This document shows positions 16,408 to 25,549 of a DNA stretch of 64,000 nucleotides, one piece after another. This DNA comes from Lacunisphaera sp. (GTDB lineage Bacteria > Verrucomicrobiota > Verrucomicrobiia > Opitutales > Opitutaceae), in assembly GCA_009695095.1 (NCBI GenBank), contig SIBQ01000002.1:60802-124801 (forward strand), written 5' to 3'. Numbering within the stretch: the stretch's first letter is position 1; each line of letters opens with the position of its first letter. The position numbers were made by a program, and so were the translations under genes. Below the pieces are notes generated by a model, which searched no databases, was not told the DNA's origin, and worked only from the letters and a program-made list of their open reading frames with translations.

Positions 16408-16689
16408 TCACTCCGACGCGTAGTAGGCGAGGGTGGCGATCAGCCCGAGCAGGAAGGTCGGGACATTGATCCACAGCTGGTGGAAGGGCACGGCGTAGTG
16501 GTGTACCGCCCAAATAACGGCCCCATGCTTCACGGCGATCAGGCCCCAGCAGAGGAGAATAAGTTTTTCAATCCGGGGGTCGCGGGGGACGGGCCGATCG
16601 ACATGCACTTCCTTCACGAAGGCCCGGTCGTAGGCGGGACCATCGTCGGGCGAATGCAGCTGGGTGTCGGCGAACATCTGTCCCGCCAT
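16408..16689 (-). CDS. Small membrane protein, unknown function
   Basis: A 93-residue protein with an approximately 40-residue polar N-terminus and two hydrophobic segments (LILLCWGLIAVKHGAVIWAV and INVPTFLLGLIATLAYY). No family recognised. It is in the same orientation as the DUF5069 and acylase genes, 43 bp upstream of them. Confidence 0.55.
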   Translation of the reverse strand: MAGQMFADTQLHSPDDGPAYDRAFVKEVHVDRPVPRDPRIEKLILLCWGLIAVKHGAVIWAVHHYAVPFHQLWINVPTFLLGLIATLAYYASE

Positions 16690-16799
16690 GATAGCAACTG
16701 TGGATTAAAAGCAAACTGCCGATTCGGCCGGACCGGGGGCAAACGCACTTGGAATGCCGCCACTGGTCTGTTCTTGTCCGTCATGCAAAACCGGCAACG

Positions 16800-16954
16800 G
16801 GCGGGCGGGCTGGATCAAGGCCTACGGTGAATTTTTCAACAACGCGCAGAACCCGTCCAAGACGGCGCGCTCGACGGTGGCGGTGACGGGACTGGTCAGC
16901 CCCGACTGGCTCATCAAGATCGAGGCGTTCGCCGTGTATCCGGCCGCGCCCTGA
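16800..16954 (+). pseudogene. C-terminal remnant of a RidA/YjgF-family gene
   Basis: The last 50 codons (GEFFNNA.NPSKTARSTVAVTGL...LIKIEAFAVYP) match the C-terminal third of RidA-type enamine deaminases: R-S-T-V-x-V is the conserved substrate-binding Arg region and IEAFAVYP the last strand. The N-terminal two thirds are not found upstream in any frame. The preceding codons (about 16754-16800) do not resemble RidA. Confidence 0.65.
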
Positions 16955-17026
16955 ACGGGGGCTGATGCGGCTGCTGCCGAGCAACGAATCACGGGCTCCC
17001 ACCACGCCAGGCAGCAACTGCGGACC

Positions 17027-17595
17027 TCAGCCTAATTTCGCGCAAACCTTATACCGCGGGCAGGAAACGAGGTGGTCGTTTACCAGGCCGGTCGCTTGCA
17101 TGAAAGCGTAGCAGATCGTCGGGCCGACAAACTTGAAGCCGCGCGTTTTCAGATCCTTGCTCAAGGCGTCGGATCCCTGGGTGCGGGCGGGGATCTGCGA
17201 CTGGGCGTTCCATTGATTCTGGATCGGGCGCCCGTCCACGAAGCCCAGAGATAGCGGTCGAAGGAACCGAATTCGGCCTGCACGGCGAGAAAGGCTCGGG
17301 CATTGAGCACCGAGGCCTCGATCTTCAGCCGGTTGCGTACGATGCCAAGGTCGGCGAGGAGGCGCGCTTTCTTCCGCTCGTCGTAGCGGGCGATGGCGGC
17401 GGCATCAAAATTTCCGTAGACGTCGCGGTAGGTCTCGCGCCGGTTGAGGATGGTGGCCCAGCTCAGGCCGGCCTGCGCGCCTTCGAGGCTGAGCATCTCG
17501 AACAGGTGACGGTCATCGTGCGAGGGCACGCCCCATTCGGTGTCGTGATAGACATGATTGACCTGGGACTCAGCCCAGGGACAGCGGTTTTTCAT
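17027..17595 (-). pseudogene. tag: DNA-3-methyladenine glycosylase I (Tag) with a one-base frameshift
   Basis: From the ATG at 17595 the protein starts RCPWAESQ..YHDTEWGVP and continues as Tag (LSLEGAQAGLSW, RNRLKIEASVLNA) up to FDRYLWA. It then leaves frame near 17238. The rest (VDGRPIQNQW..., SKDLKTRGFKFVGPT, CYAFMQA.GLVNDH) continues in the next frame to 17027. GCTTCGTGG would need to be GCTTTCGTGG, so one T is missing from a T run. With one base restored the enzyme is complete, including the Zn ligands. It may be a sequencing error. Tag removes 3-methyladenine from DNA. Confidence 0.9.
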
Positions 17596-17780
17596 ATTTT
17601 GCCAAGTCTAGTCTGGCCGGCTGAAAGCGTCAGGGCAGGAGGGCGGGAGCTTCAGCGCAGGAGTGGGCGGGCGCACGCGACTTTGTGGCCGAAAGCGGCG
17701 GCACAATCACGACGAAACCCCACCGCCGTGATTCTTCTGCCTTGCCCGCGGCCCGCGGCCCCGGCATACTTTGCCGCCTT

Positions 17781-18512
17781 ATGGGACGCCAGTGGCTTCA
17801 CGCGAAACGCGCAATCGTCAATCTGAAGAAAGGTCAAACAGTCGGCAAGCTGGTGAAGGAAATTACCGTGGCCGCCAAACTCGGCGGGGGCGACCCGGAA
17901 AGCAACGCCCGGCTGCATGCCGCGTTCGAAAAGGCGAAAAAGGCCAGCGTAACGCGCGATGTGATCGAGCGCGCCATCGCCAAGGGTTCGGGCACGGGGA
18001 GCGAGAAGATGCACCTCGACCAGGTGGTCTTCGAGGGCTACGCACCGCACAAGGTGCCGGTCATCGTCGAGTGCATGACCGACAACCACCAGCGTATCAC
18101 CCCGGAAATCCGGTTTCTCTTCAAGACGGGCGTGCTGGGCGCCGCGGGCAGCAATAAATTTCTCTTCGACCACGTAGGCCTCGTGGAGGCGCATCGCCCC
18201 GACTCCACGACCGACCCCGAGGCGGCCGCCATCGAGGCGGGGGCCAACGACTTTGAAGTGCTGACGCACGCCCAGAACGACGATATCCCCGAGGGCGCGC
18301 TGGGCGTGCGATTCATTACCGAGCTCAAGGCGGTGCACACTGTATCCGTGTGGCTGAAGCAGCACGGCTGGCACGTGGTCACGAGCGAGATCGGCTACGT
18401 GGCCAAGATGTTTCCGGAACTGGACGACGCGACCCGTGGACAGGTCGGCGAATTCCTGCAGGCGCTCGAGGACCACGACGACGTGCAGCGGGTCTGGGCC
18501 GCTGTAAAATAA
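17781..18512 (+). CDS. YebC/PmpR family protein
   Basis: A 243-residue YebC-family protein beginning MGRQWLHAKRAI and containing GGGDPESNARL and IERAIAKGSG, all family hallmarks. Family members have been described as transcriptional regulators and as factors that relieve ribosome stalling. The start ATG at 17781 is fixed by the conserved first residues. Confidence 0.93.
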   Translation: MGRQWLHAKRAIVNLKKGQTVGKLVKEITVAAKLGGGDPESNARLHAAFEKAKKASVTRDVIERAIAKGSGTGSEKMHLDQVVFEGYAPHKVPVIVECMTDNHQRITPEIRFLFKTGVLGAAGSNKFLFDHVGLVEAHRPDSTTDPEAAAIEAGANDFEVLTHAQNDDIPEGALGVRFITELKAVHTVSVWLKQHGWHVVTSEIGYVAKMFPELDDATRGQVGEFLQALEDHDDVQRVWAAVK

Positions 18513-18540
18513 TCAACCGCCGCCGGCCGCAATGCGGCGA

Positions 18541-20121
18541 TCAGCGGCCATAAAGCGTTGCGAGTTCGCGCAGGTAGTTCGTCGTCGTGCCTAAAAATTT
18601 CTCCAGCGCCGCCGCGCGGTAGCGCCACTGCCAGTTGCCCTCGGCGGTCGAGGGCGTGTTGAAGCGCGCAGCGGAGCCCAAGGCGAAAATATCCTGCAGG
18701 GAAATGACCGCGAGGCGCGAAGCGCTGGCGTAACTCGACCGGATGAAATCCCACGCGATGTCGGTGCCCGAGACGCGGAGGTAACGGCGCACGTAGTTGC
18801 GCTCGGCCTCGGGGGCAGTCCGATACCAGCCGGCGGTAGTGTCGTTGTCATGCGTGCCGGGATAGATGACGGAATTGGGCGTGGCGTTGTGCGGCAGGTA
18901 GGCGTTCCGGGCGTCGCTACCCCAGGCGAACTGCAGTACGAGCATGCCGGGCAGGCCGGAGTCGTTGCGCAGCTTAGCAACGGAGTCGGTCTGCACGCCG
19001 AGATCCTCCGCGATGATGCGGGCGAAGGGCAGGGCGGCCCGGAAGGCGTGGAACAAGTCGAGGCCGGGCCCGGGCGTCCATTTGCCGACGCGGGCAGTCT
19101 TAGCGGGAAAGGGAATGCGCCAGTAGGCGTCGAAGCCGCGGAAGTGGTCGATGCGGACAATGTCGCACAAGTCGAACGAGGCGCGCAAGCGCGCCAGCCA
19201 CCAGGCGTAGCCGTCGGCCTGATGGGCGGCCCAACGGTAAAGCGGATTGCCCCACAGCTGGCCGTCCGCCGAGAAATAGTCAGGCGGCACGCCGGCCACG
19301 GCGAGCGGGAGCAATGTCTGCGGATCGAGCTCGAAGAGGTGCGGGTTCGCCCAAGCGTCGGCGGAATCGGCGGCGACGAAAATCGGCAGGTCACCGATGA
19401 TTTCGATGCTGCGCTCGCGGGCGGCGGCGCGCACCAGCGCCCACTGGCCGAAAAACAGATACTGGCCGAATTGATAGGCGGCGATGGCGTCGGCCAACTT
19501 GGCGCGCCACGGGGCTTGGGTGGCCAGGCGATAATTGCGCGCCTCGGCGGGCCACTCCCACCAGGCGACACCGGCGAAGTGCTCCTTGAGCGCACGAAAA
19601 TAAGCGTAGGCGTCGAGCCAATGGGCGTGCTTCCGGCAGAAGGCGGCAAAATCACCGTAGGGCAGCGCGGGGCGCTTTCGCCGGAATTGCGCGTAAGCCG
19701 ATGAGAGCAACCGGGGCTTCAGGCGGTGCATCGCGCCGTAGTCTGTGCGGTCAGCGGAGAGGGCGGCGAGCGGGACCAGGTCAGTGGCGGCCAGCAATCC
19801 GGAGCGGACGAGCACGGCAAGGTCGACGAGGTGGGTGTTGCCGGCGAAAGCGGAGAAACACTGGTAGGGCGAGTCGCCGTAGCCGGTGGGACCGAGCGGG
19901 CAGACCTGCCAATATTTCATGCCGGACGCTTTGAGAAAATCGAGAAAATGGACCGCGTGCTCGTCGAACACCCCGCCGCCCTGCTCGCCTGGCAGACAGG
20001 TCGGGTGGAGCAACACGCCGGCGCCGCGCGTCTTGAGCCAGTTGAAGAGCGGCAGTCCTTGGGCTGCGGTCCCGGCCGCAGCGGTTCTTTTCGAGACGGA
20101 CTTGGTGCGGGAGCGAGCCAC
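18541..20121 (-). CDS. malQ: 4-alpha-glucanotransferase (amylomaltase)
   Basis: A 526-residue GH77 enzyme that moves glucan segments between maltodextrins. Visible motifs: GVLLHPTCLPG and YWQVCPLGPTGYGDSPYQ near the start, VRIDHFRGFDAYW (catalytic Asp region), IIAEDLG (acid/base Glu region) and YPGTHDNDTT. Starts at a GTG at 20121. It probably serves glycogen or maltodextrin turnover; no other glycogen gene is next to it. Confidence 0.95.
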   Translation of the reverse strand: MARSRTKSVSKRTAAAGTAAQGLPLFNWLKTRGAGVLLHPTCLPGEQGGGVFDEHAVHFLDFLKASGMKYWQVCPLGPTGYGDSPYQCFSAFAGNTHLVDLAVLVRSGLLAATDLVPLAALSADRTDYGAMHRLKPRLLSSAYAQFRRKRPALPYGDFAAFCRKHAHWLDAYAYFRALKEHFAGVAWWEWPAEARNYRLATQAPWRAKLADAIAAYQFGQYLFFGQWALVRAAARERSIEIIGDLPIFVAADSADAWANPHLFELDPQTLLPLAVAGVPPDYFSADGQLWGNPLYRWAAHQADGYAWWLARLRASFDLCDIVRIDHFRGFDAYWRIPFPAKTARVGKWTPGPGLDLFHAFRAALPFARIIAEDLGVQTDSVAKLRNDSGLPGMLVLQFAWGSDARNAYLPHNATPNSVIYPGTHDNDTTAGWYRTAPEAERNYVRRYLRVSGTDIAWDFIRSSYASASRLAVISLQDIFALGSAARFNTPSTAEGNWQWRYRAAALEKFLGTTTNYLRELATLYGR

Positions 20122-20150
20122 GCCGGAATAAGAACGAGGAACGAGAAGGA

Positions 20151-20164
20151 GAACGAGAACGATT
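20151..20164. repeat. Short dispersed repeat GAACGAGAACGATT, copy 2
   Basis: Identical to 13464-13477; lies just upstream of malQ in a GAACGAG-rich run (20131-20165). Confidence 0.5.
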
Positions 20165-20207
20165 TACGGGGTGAGCCACCCCGCCAACATAAATTCAGTA
20201 GCCCGCG

Positions 20208-20244
20208 GCGTGGCCGTCCTTGCAGCTCGGTTTACGAGCCACGC
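20208..20244. repeat. Hairpin at the truncated 5' end of the OPT gene
   Basis: GCGTGGC and GCCACGC form outer arms and GCTCG/CGAGC can form an inner stem. The recognisable OPT protein begins at or just after this hairpin, so it may mark the deletion junction. Confidence 0.4.
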
Positions 20245-20249
20245 TCGAC

Positions 20250-21429
20250 GCGGCCATGCTGGGCATCGGCGGTCTGATGGGTGTCCGCGTGGCCACGAGT
20301 TGCGTGCTCGGGGCTTTCCTCAACTTTGTTATTCTCGCTCCCATTATGATCCAGCGCGGGGAGATCAAGGCCTACACCGCGCCGAGCGGGGGCCTTGATC
20401 CAGATTTCCCGCGGCGAGATCGTCAACCAGTGGTCCCTCTGGTGGGGCGTGACCATGATGGTGATCGGTTCGCTGGTCAGCCTCTTCGCGAAACCGGAGA
20501 TCATCATCGGCGCCTTCAAAAATCTGCGGCGCAAACCGGCCGCCGGACCGGCGAAAGCCGACCTGCTGGGCCACATCGAACTGCCGCTCTGGATGTCGTT
20601 CGTCGGCGTGCCCATCTTCAGCGTGCTCGGCGCGTGGGTGACGCACTCTTTTTTCGGCGTGCCCTGGTTGCTGGCCTTCATTTGCCTGCCGCTCATCTTT
20701 GGCCTCACCATCATCTGCACCAACGCCATGGCGCTCACGTCGTGGATCCCGACCGGCTCGCTGAGCAAGATCACGCAGTTCACGATGGGCGCCATCGACC
20801 ACACGAATCCCGCGAGCAATCTCGTTCCCGCGGGCATGACTGCGGAGATCGCCTCCAACGCGGCCAATCTCCTTTCCGACATCAAGCCGGGCTACATGCT
20901 GGGCGGCAAGCCCCGCCATCAGGCCGTCGGCCACGCGATTGGCATCTTTGCCGGTGCCCTCACCTCCATCCCGCTGTTCTTCCTGCTTTTCCTGCCGCCC
21001 AACAAGGAAGGCGTGCGCTCGGTCACGACCATCGTATCCGATCAATTTGCCATGCCCGTCGCGCTCCAGTGGAAGGGGGTCGCCGATCTGATCGCCAAGG
21101 GGGTCAGTCAACTGCCCGCGTCCGCCATCATCTCGATGATCGTCGCGGCTGTCGCGGCCGTGACGTTTGAAATTCTCCGGATCAAGACCAGGGGACGCTT
21201 CCCGCTCTCGGCCGTGTCGATCGGCCTCGGCGTGATGCTGCCGCCGGAGTCGTGCTTCGCCATGTGGGTCGGTGCGATGATATTCTGGTGGCAGGGCCGG
21301 AAAAACAAGACGCCCGGCACGAAGGGCCACGACTTCTGGGTCGAAGGCTGCGAGCCCATCTGCGCCGGGCTGATCTCCGGCGCGGCGCTCATCGGCATCG
21401 GCAACGCCATTGTCAATGTGCTGATGTAG
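20250..21429 (+). pseudogene. OPT-family oligopeptide transporter, 5'-truncated and frameshifted
   Basis: About 390 codons of an OPT transporter remain (LGIGGLMGVRVATSCVLGA, then WSLWWGVTMMVIGSL, GLTIICTNAMALTSWIPTG, and the C-terminal GAALIGIGNAIVNVLM). The family is usually near 600 residues, so the N-terminal third or more is missing. In addition the frame changes at a run of five G (20388-20392): one G fewer would join APSGA and LIQISRGEIVNQW. Transporters of this family import small peptides or metal chelates. The 5' end lies 100-130 bp from the divergent malQ start, leaving no room for the lost part. Confidence 0.85.
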
Positions 21430-21458
21430 CGGGCGCAGTTCGGTGCGCAGGGTTGTTG

Positions 21459-21484
21459 TCCGCCTTCGCCAAGGCTACGGCGGA
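21459..21484. repeat. Dispersed 26-bp palindromic repeat, copy 2
   Basis: Arms TCCGCC/GGCGGA enclose TTCGCCAAGGCTAC; one base differs from copy 1. Located between the OPT remnant and the 3' end of ssrA, where it could also help terminate transcription. Confidence 0.8.
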
Positions 21485-21513
21485 CAATTTTCATTTCGCG
21501 CCGAAAAGAAAAT

Positions 21514-21866
21514 TGGAGGTGAGGGGAGTTGAACCCCTGTGTCCCTGGCCTTCACGCGCCGCATCTACCTGTGTAGCGTCTGATTGGATCTCACCTCAGG
21601 GGCGCGATGACGCACGCTCCTCCCTCGGCCAGTCATGGTTTGAAGATACCACGGTGACGTCACGACGGCCGTCACCGCTATTCCTGCTGTCGACGCTCCC
21701 AGCCCCTAGCAGGTGTCAGGGTGGAAGCGTGGCTACAATTTTTAGGCAGCCAGAGGCATTTCTTCGAATGTGCCGTTTGTTTGTTTTGAAGGGGGATTAA
21801 CGAGAGTCCCTCGCTCTCGACAGGCAGCTGCGCGCTCCAACCAAGGGTCGAATCCGGAACACCCCC
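21514..21866 (-). ncRNA. ssrA: tmRNA
   Basis: One-piece tmRNA of about 353 nt. The 5' end GGGGGTGTTCCGGATTCGAC and the 3' end GGGGTTCAACTCCCCTCACC-TCC-A form the tRNA-Ala-like acceptor (7 bp, one G-U) and T arm. The tag frame on the minus strand ends at 21742: KQTNGTFEEMPLAA then TAA, preceded by a TCA (Ser) codon at 21787-21789; the exact resume codon is not certain. A terminal LAA is the usual proteolysis signal. The 3' CCA is not encoded. The RNA rescues stalled ribosomes with SmpB. Confidence 0.95.
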
Positions 21867-22102
21867 GAAAGTGATTTCGTGGGACCAGCGGCCGCGGGCG
21901 GACACGCGGGTCAAAGAACGTGGGAGCGGGAACATGCCACATCGCCGCCCGAATGCAAGCTGCGGGATAGGGCTGGCCGAGGCAATTTACTCCCAATGGG
22001 TTAAATGGAGACATGCGGTGCGCCGCCGGTTGACTGAGTCGCAAAGAAAGAGTTTACTGACACCAACAAAACTCCGCAGCGGCGACCGCGCCGCGTTCCA
22101 CC

Positions 22103-24004
22103 ATGCCCACTGTCACCCCTCCGCCCCCGAACAAACCCAAAACCGACGAGGACAAGTCCGTCATCGACATGTCGAAGATGAGCGCGGGCCAGCGCGCCGC
22201 GCTCTAGGTCACTGAGGCCGCGCGCCAGTCGCACGACGACATCAGCTTCGTCGCCAATCTTTTCATGGGCCGCTGGAAGCCGGAGAAGCTTTATCCGCTC
22301 ACTGACATTGACGCGGACGAGAAGCCCCGCGCGGAGAAATTTCTCGCGGACCTCGCGGCGTTCCTGCGCGAGAAGGTCGACGCCGACCTGATCGACCGCA
22401 CCGGCGAGATCCCCGAGGACGTGCAGACGGGACTGCGCGCGATGGGCGCCTACGGCATCAAGGTCCCGCGGAAATACGGCGGGCTCGGCTTCTCGCAGAC
22501 GACCTATTGCCAGGCTTGCCTGCTCATCGCCAGCCACTGCGGCAACATCTTCGCGCACATCTCGGTGCACCAGTCCATCGGCGTGGCGCAGCCGATCCTG
22601 CTCTTCGACACCGAGGAACAGAAAATGAAATTCCTGCCCCGGTCCGCCGCCGGGGAGCTGGCGGCCTTTGCACTCACCGAGAATGGCGTCGGCTCCGACT
22701 CGGCGCGCGTCAAGACGGAGGCGAAGCCCGACGGCGATGATTTCATCCTCAACGGCGAGAAGGTCTGGTGCTCGAACGGCACCCGCGCCGCTCTGCTGAT
22801 TGTCGCGTGCAAGACGCCGCCCAAGATGGTGGACGGCAAGCCGCGCACCCAGATCACCACCTTTGTGGTCGAGGCGAATTCACCCGGCGTCGAGGTCGTG
22901 CACCGCAGCCAGTTCATGGGCCTGCGCGCTCTCTATAACGGCGTCATCCGCTTCACGAACGTCCGCGTGCCGAAGGCGAATGTGATCGGCGGCGAGGGCC
23001 GCGGCCTGAAGGTCGCGCTGAGCACGCTCAATTCCGGCCGGCTCTCCATCCCCGCCTCGTCGATCGGCGCGACCAAGCGCGCGCTGCTGATCGCCCGGGA
23101 GTGGGGCAAGGAGCGCATCCAGTGGGGGGTGCCCATCGGCCGGCACGCGGCGGTGGCGGAGAAGATCAGGAAGATCGCCGCGCACGCGTTCGCCATGGAG
23201 GCCATGCTCATCACGACCTCCCGCCTGGTCGACCGCGACAAGAAGGCCGACATCCGCCTCGAGGCCTCCATGTGCAAAATGTGGGGCACCGAGAAGGCGT
23301 GGATGTGCCTCGACGAGCTCATGCAGCTCCGCGGCGGCCGTGGTTATGAGAACGTGCAGTCGCTGATCGCGCGCGGCGAGAAACCCTATCCGGTCGAACG
23401 GCTGATGCGCGACAACCGCGTCGCCATAATCTTTGAAGCGTCTTCCGAGATCATGCGGCTCTTCATCATGCGCGAGGCGCTCGATCCGCATCTCAAGATC
23501 GCCGGCATCGCGCTCAACTCCGAGCGCCCGTGGGGCGAGCGGATCAAGAGCTCGTGGGCCGCCGCCCGGTTCTATGTCTGGTGGTATCCCAAACAGTGGC
23601 TCCCGTTTGGCGGCGGGGCGCCCGCCGACATGCATCCGCACCTGGCCGGCTACATGGAGGAAGTCGCCGCGCTCAGCCGCAAACTGGCCCGAACGCTCTT
23701 CCATCAAATGGTGATATTCGGCCCCAAGCTGGAAAAACGCTAGGTGCTGCTCGGCCGCTTTGCCGACATCGGCGCCGACCTGTTCGCCATCGCCGCGTCC
23801 TGCGTTTTCGCGCAAAAGCAGCTCAAGGACGGCCAGTCCGGCGAGAAGGTTTTCATGCTGGTGGACGACTTCCACGCGCAGGCCATGATGCGCATCCGGC
23901 AGAATTTCGACGGCATCGGCCGCAACGCCGACCAGCACGGCTATGATCTCGCCCAGCAGGTCATCGCGGGCGATCACCAGTGGGTAGAGAAGGGGATTGT
24001 CTGA
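22103..24004 (+). pseudogene. Acyl-CoA dehydrogenase, long form, with two in-frame TAG codons
   Basis: The frame from the ATG at 22103 to the TGA at 24002 spans 633 codons and matches a long acyl-CoA dehydrogenase (ALTENGVGSDSARV, FVVEANSPGVEV, EVMQ-like region LDELMQLRGGRGYE, RDNRVAIIFEASSEIMRL). TAG interrupts it at codon 35 (22205-22207, RAAL*VTEAAR) and codon 547 (23741-23743, LEKR*VLLGRFADIG). The sequence on both sides of each TAG is family-like, so each is a point change, the second most likely from CAG. Translation from 22265 to 23743 would still give the catalytic core. FAD-dependent beta-oxidation enzyme if functional. Confidence 0.85.
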
Positions 24005-24033
24005 GCCGGAGCATTGCGGATACGAATGGCCCG

Positions 24034-24693
24034 ATGGAAAACATCGGGCGCTTTGCGCTGTCATTGTTGCTGCTGGTCCCGGGCGCATTGCCCGCGCAGC
24101 CGTCGCCCGGCCCGAACTGGCAGCGGCCGGAGGTGAAGGCACGGATTGATTTCACCAACTACGACCGGGGCCTGATGGCCGCGGCGATCTTTCACGAGAC
24201 CAACCGCGTGCGCCGGCAGCTGCAGCTTCGCTTGATCCTGCACCTGCCGAAGCTGGACGAGGCGGCGGATCTGCAGGCCAGCATGGGATCGTTCCAGCTC
24301 GAGTTGAGTCATCGCAACCCGGTGCCTTCCCTGGCCGATGTGATCGACCGAGTGCGCTCGGTCGGCCTCAAGCCCCTGGTCGCGGCGGAAAACATCGCGC
24401 TGACCGCCACTTTGGACGCCGATCCCAAGACCACCAGCGTCGTGCCCCGGCAGGAAGGCGGCGGGCCACGGTTCTACGATGCGCGCACCGGCCGGAAACT
24501 TGAGGCGATGAGCTATGCCGGTTTCGCCGCCGCGGTGGTCCGGCTGTGGATGGAATCACCGGGACACCGGGCGAATGTCGTAAACCCGGAACTGGATTTT
24601 CTTGGCTGCAGTGCTCGTTGGCGCAAAGAATATACCGGCGTCGACCTTCTCTATTCCGTGCAGGTGTTTGTTACCCCGCTGCCGGGCACCTAG
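24034..24693 (+). CDS. Secreted CAP-domain (SCP/PR1-like) protein
   Basis: 219 residues with a signal peptide (FALSLLLLVPGALPAQ). The CAP fold is recognisable from FHETNRVRRQL, SHRNP, AAENIA and the C-terminal block WMESPGHRANVVNPELDFLGC. Bacterial CAP proteins are exported; their functions (lipid binding, proteolysis, cell wall) are unsettled. The stop overlaps that of the convergent nudix gene by four bases. Confidence 0.85.
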   Translation: MENIGRFALSLLLLVPGALPAQPSPGPNWQRPEVKARIDFTNYDRGLMAAAIFHETNRVRRQLQLRLILHLPKLDEAADLQASMGSFQLELSHRNPVPSLADVIDRVRSVGLKPLVAAENIALTATLDADPKTTSVVPRQEGGGPRFYDARTGRKLEAMSYAGFAAAVVRLWMESPGHRANVVNPELDFLGCSARWRKEYTGVDLLYSVQVFVTPLPGT

Positions 24694-25115
24694 CCGGGCG
24701 AAGCCGATCCGGCCTGGCTGGCGCAGAAACTCGCGACCACGGGGACATCAGCCGCGGCCAGGTCATACCCGAGCAATCCTTCCGGCTGCACCCAGGCCAA
24801 CGCGACATGCTCGTGCGGGTGCGGCGCCGGTGAGTCGTCCGCCAGCCGGGCCACAAAGGCAATCATCTCAATGGTGGCGCGTTCATAGCGGTGGATGAAG
24901 CGGGGCAGGGCGCGGGTGACGACAATCTCACAGCCCAGTTCCTCGCGAATTTCCCGGACGATGGCCACAGTGGCCTCTTCGCCGGGCTCAACCTTGCCGC
25001 CGGGAAATTCCCACTTGAGCGGCAGGTGCTTGTACGCCGGGCGTTGCGCGAGGAGGATGCGGCCCTCGCACGCGATCAGCGCACAAACAACGGGAATGGG
25101 GGCCGGGGCGGTCAC
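24690..25115 (-). CDS. NUDIX hydrolase, MutT-like (probable 8-oxo-dGTP diphosphatase)
   Basis: 141 residues with a full nudix box, beginning GGKVEPGEEATVAIVREI and ending REELG. The start VVCALIACEGRILLAQRP and the C-terminal HEHVALAWVQPEGL match MutT-type enzymes that clean oxidised GTP from the nucleotide pool. Single gene, converging on the CAP gene. Confidence 0.88.
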   Translation of the reverse strand: MTAPAPIPVVCALIACEGRILLAQRPAYKHLPLKWEFPGGKVEPGEEATVAIVREIREELGCEIVVTRALPRFIHRYERATIEMIAFVARLADDSPAPHPHEHVALAWVQPEGLLGYDLAAADVPVVASFCASQAGSASPG

Positions 25116-25181
25116 GCTGCGCTGTTGAACAAGGAGTTAACGCCGGCTGCAACTTTTCTCGGCATGGCGTGTTTTCAGGGT

Positions 25182-25457
25182 ATGAAAACTTTCCTAAAGA
25201 TCTTCCTGATCGTCGTGCTGGCCCTGCTGGCCATCAAGTTCATCCCCGTGGTCTTTGTAGGCGCCTTTGTCGGCCTGATCATTGCCGCCGTCCTCGTGGC
25301 GGCCGGTCTTTCATTGGTGGCGACGCTGCTGGCGGTGGGCATCGCGCTCGCCCTAGCCCTTTCACCTATCTGGATCCCGGTGCTGGTCGTCATGGGCGCC
25401 ATCAGCCTGTTCAGGAAACTGGACGCCCGGCCGCAGCCCCCGCTAATGGCGGCCTGA
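25182..25457 (+). CDS. Small hydrophobic membrane protein, unknown function
   Basis: 91 residues, almost wholly three hydrophobic segments, with a short polar tail (FRKLDARPQPP). An ATG six codons upstream (25164) is an alternative start. No family recognised. A strong hairpin follows at 25494. Confidence 0.6.
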   Translation: MKTFLKIFLIVVLALLAIKFIPVVFVGAFVGLIIAAVLVAAGLSLVATLLAVGIALALALSPIWIPVLVVMGAISLFRKLDARPQPPLMAA

Positions 25458-25493
25458 ACAAAATTTGTGCGAGCCTAGTCGGGGCAAAACGAG

Positions 25494-25518
25494 GCGGCGG
25501 TCCGGCAAGGACCGCCGC
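25494..25518. terminator. Bidirectional terminator between the small membrane protein and mdh
   Basis: A 10-bp perfect stem GCGGCGGTCC/GGACCGCCGC with a 5-nt loop lies between convergent genes. On the minus strand it is followed by CGTTTTG, on the plus strand by a T-rich run. Confidence 0.75.
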
Positions 25519-25549
25519 TTCTGCTTGCGGGGAAATACCACCAGCAACG

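Noticed and set aside
22205..23743. Stop-codon recoding (pyrrolysine or UGA as Trp)
   Set aside because: TAG and TGA both act as ordinary stops in many intact genes of the window, and no acyl-CoA dehydrogenase is known to need pyrrolysine.
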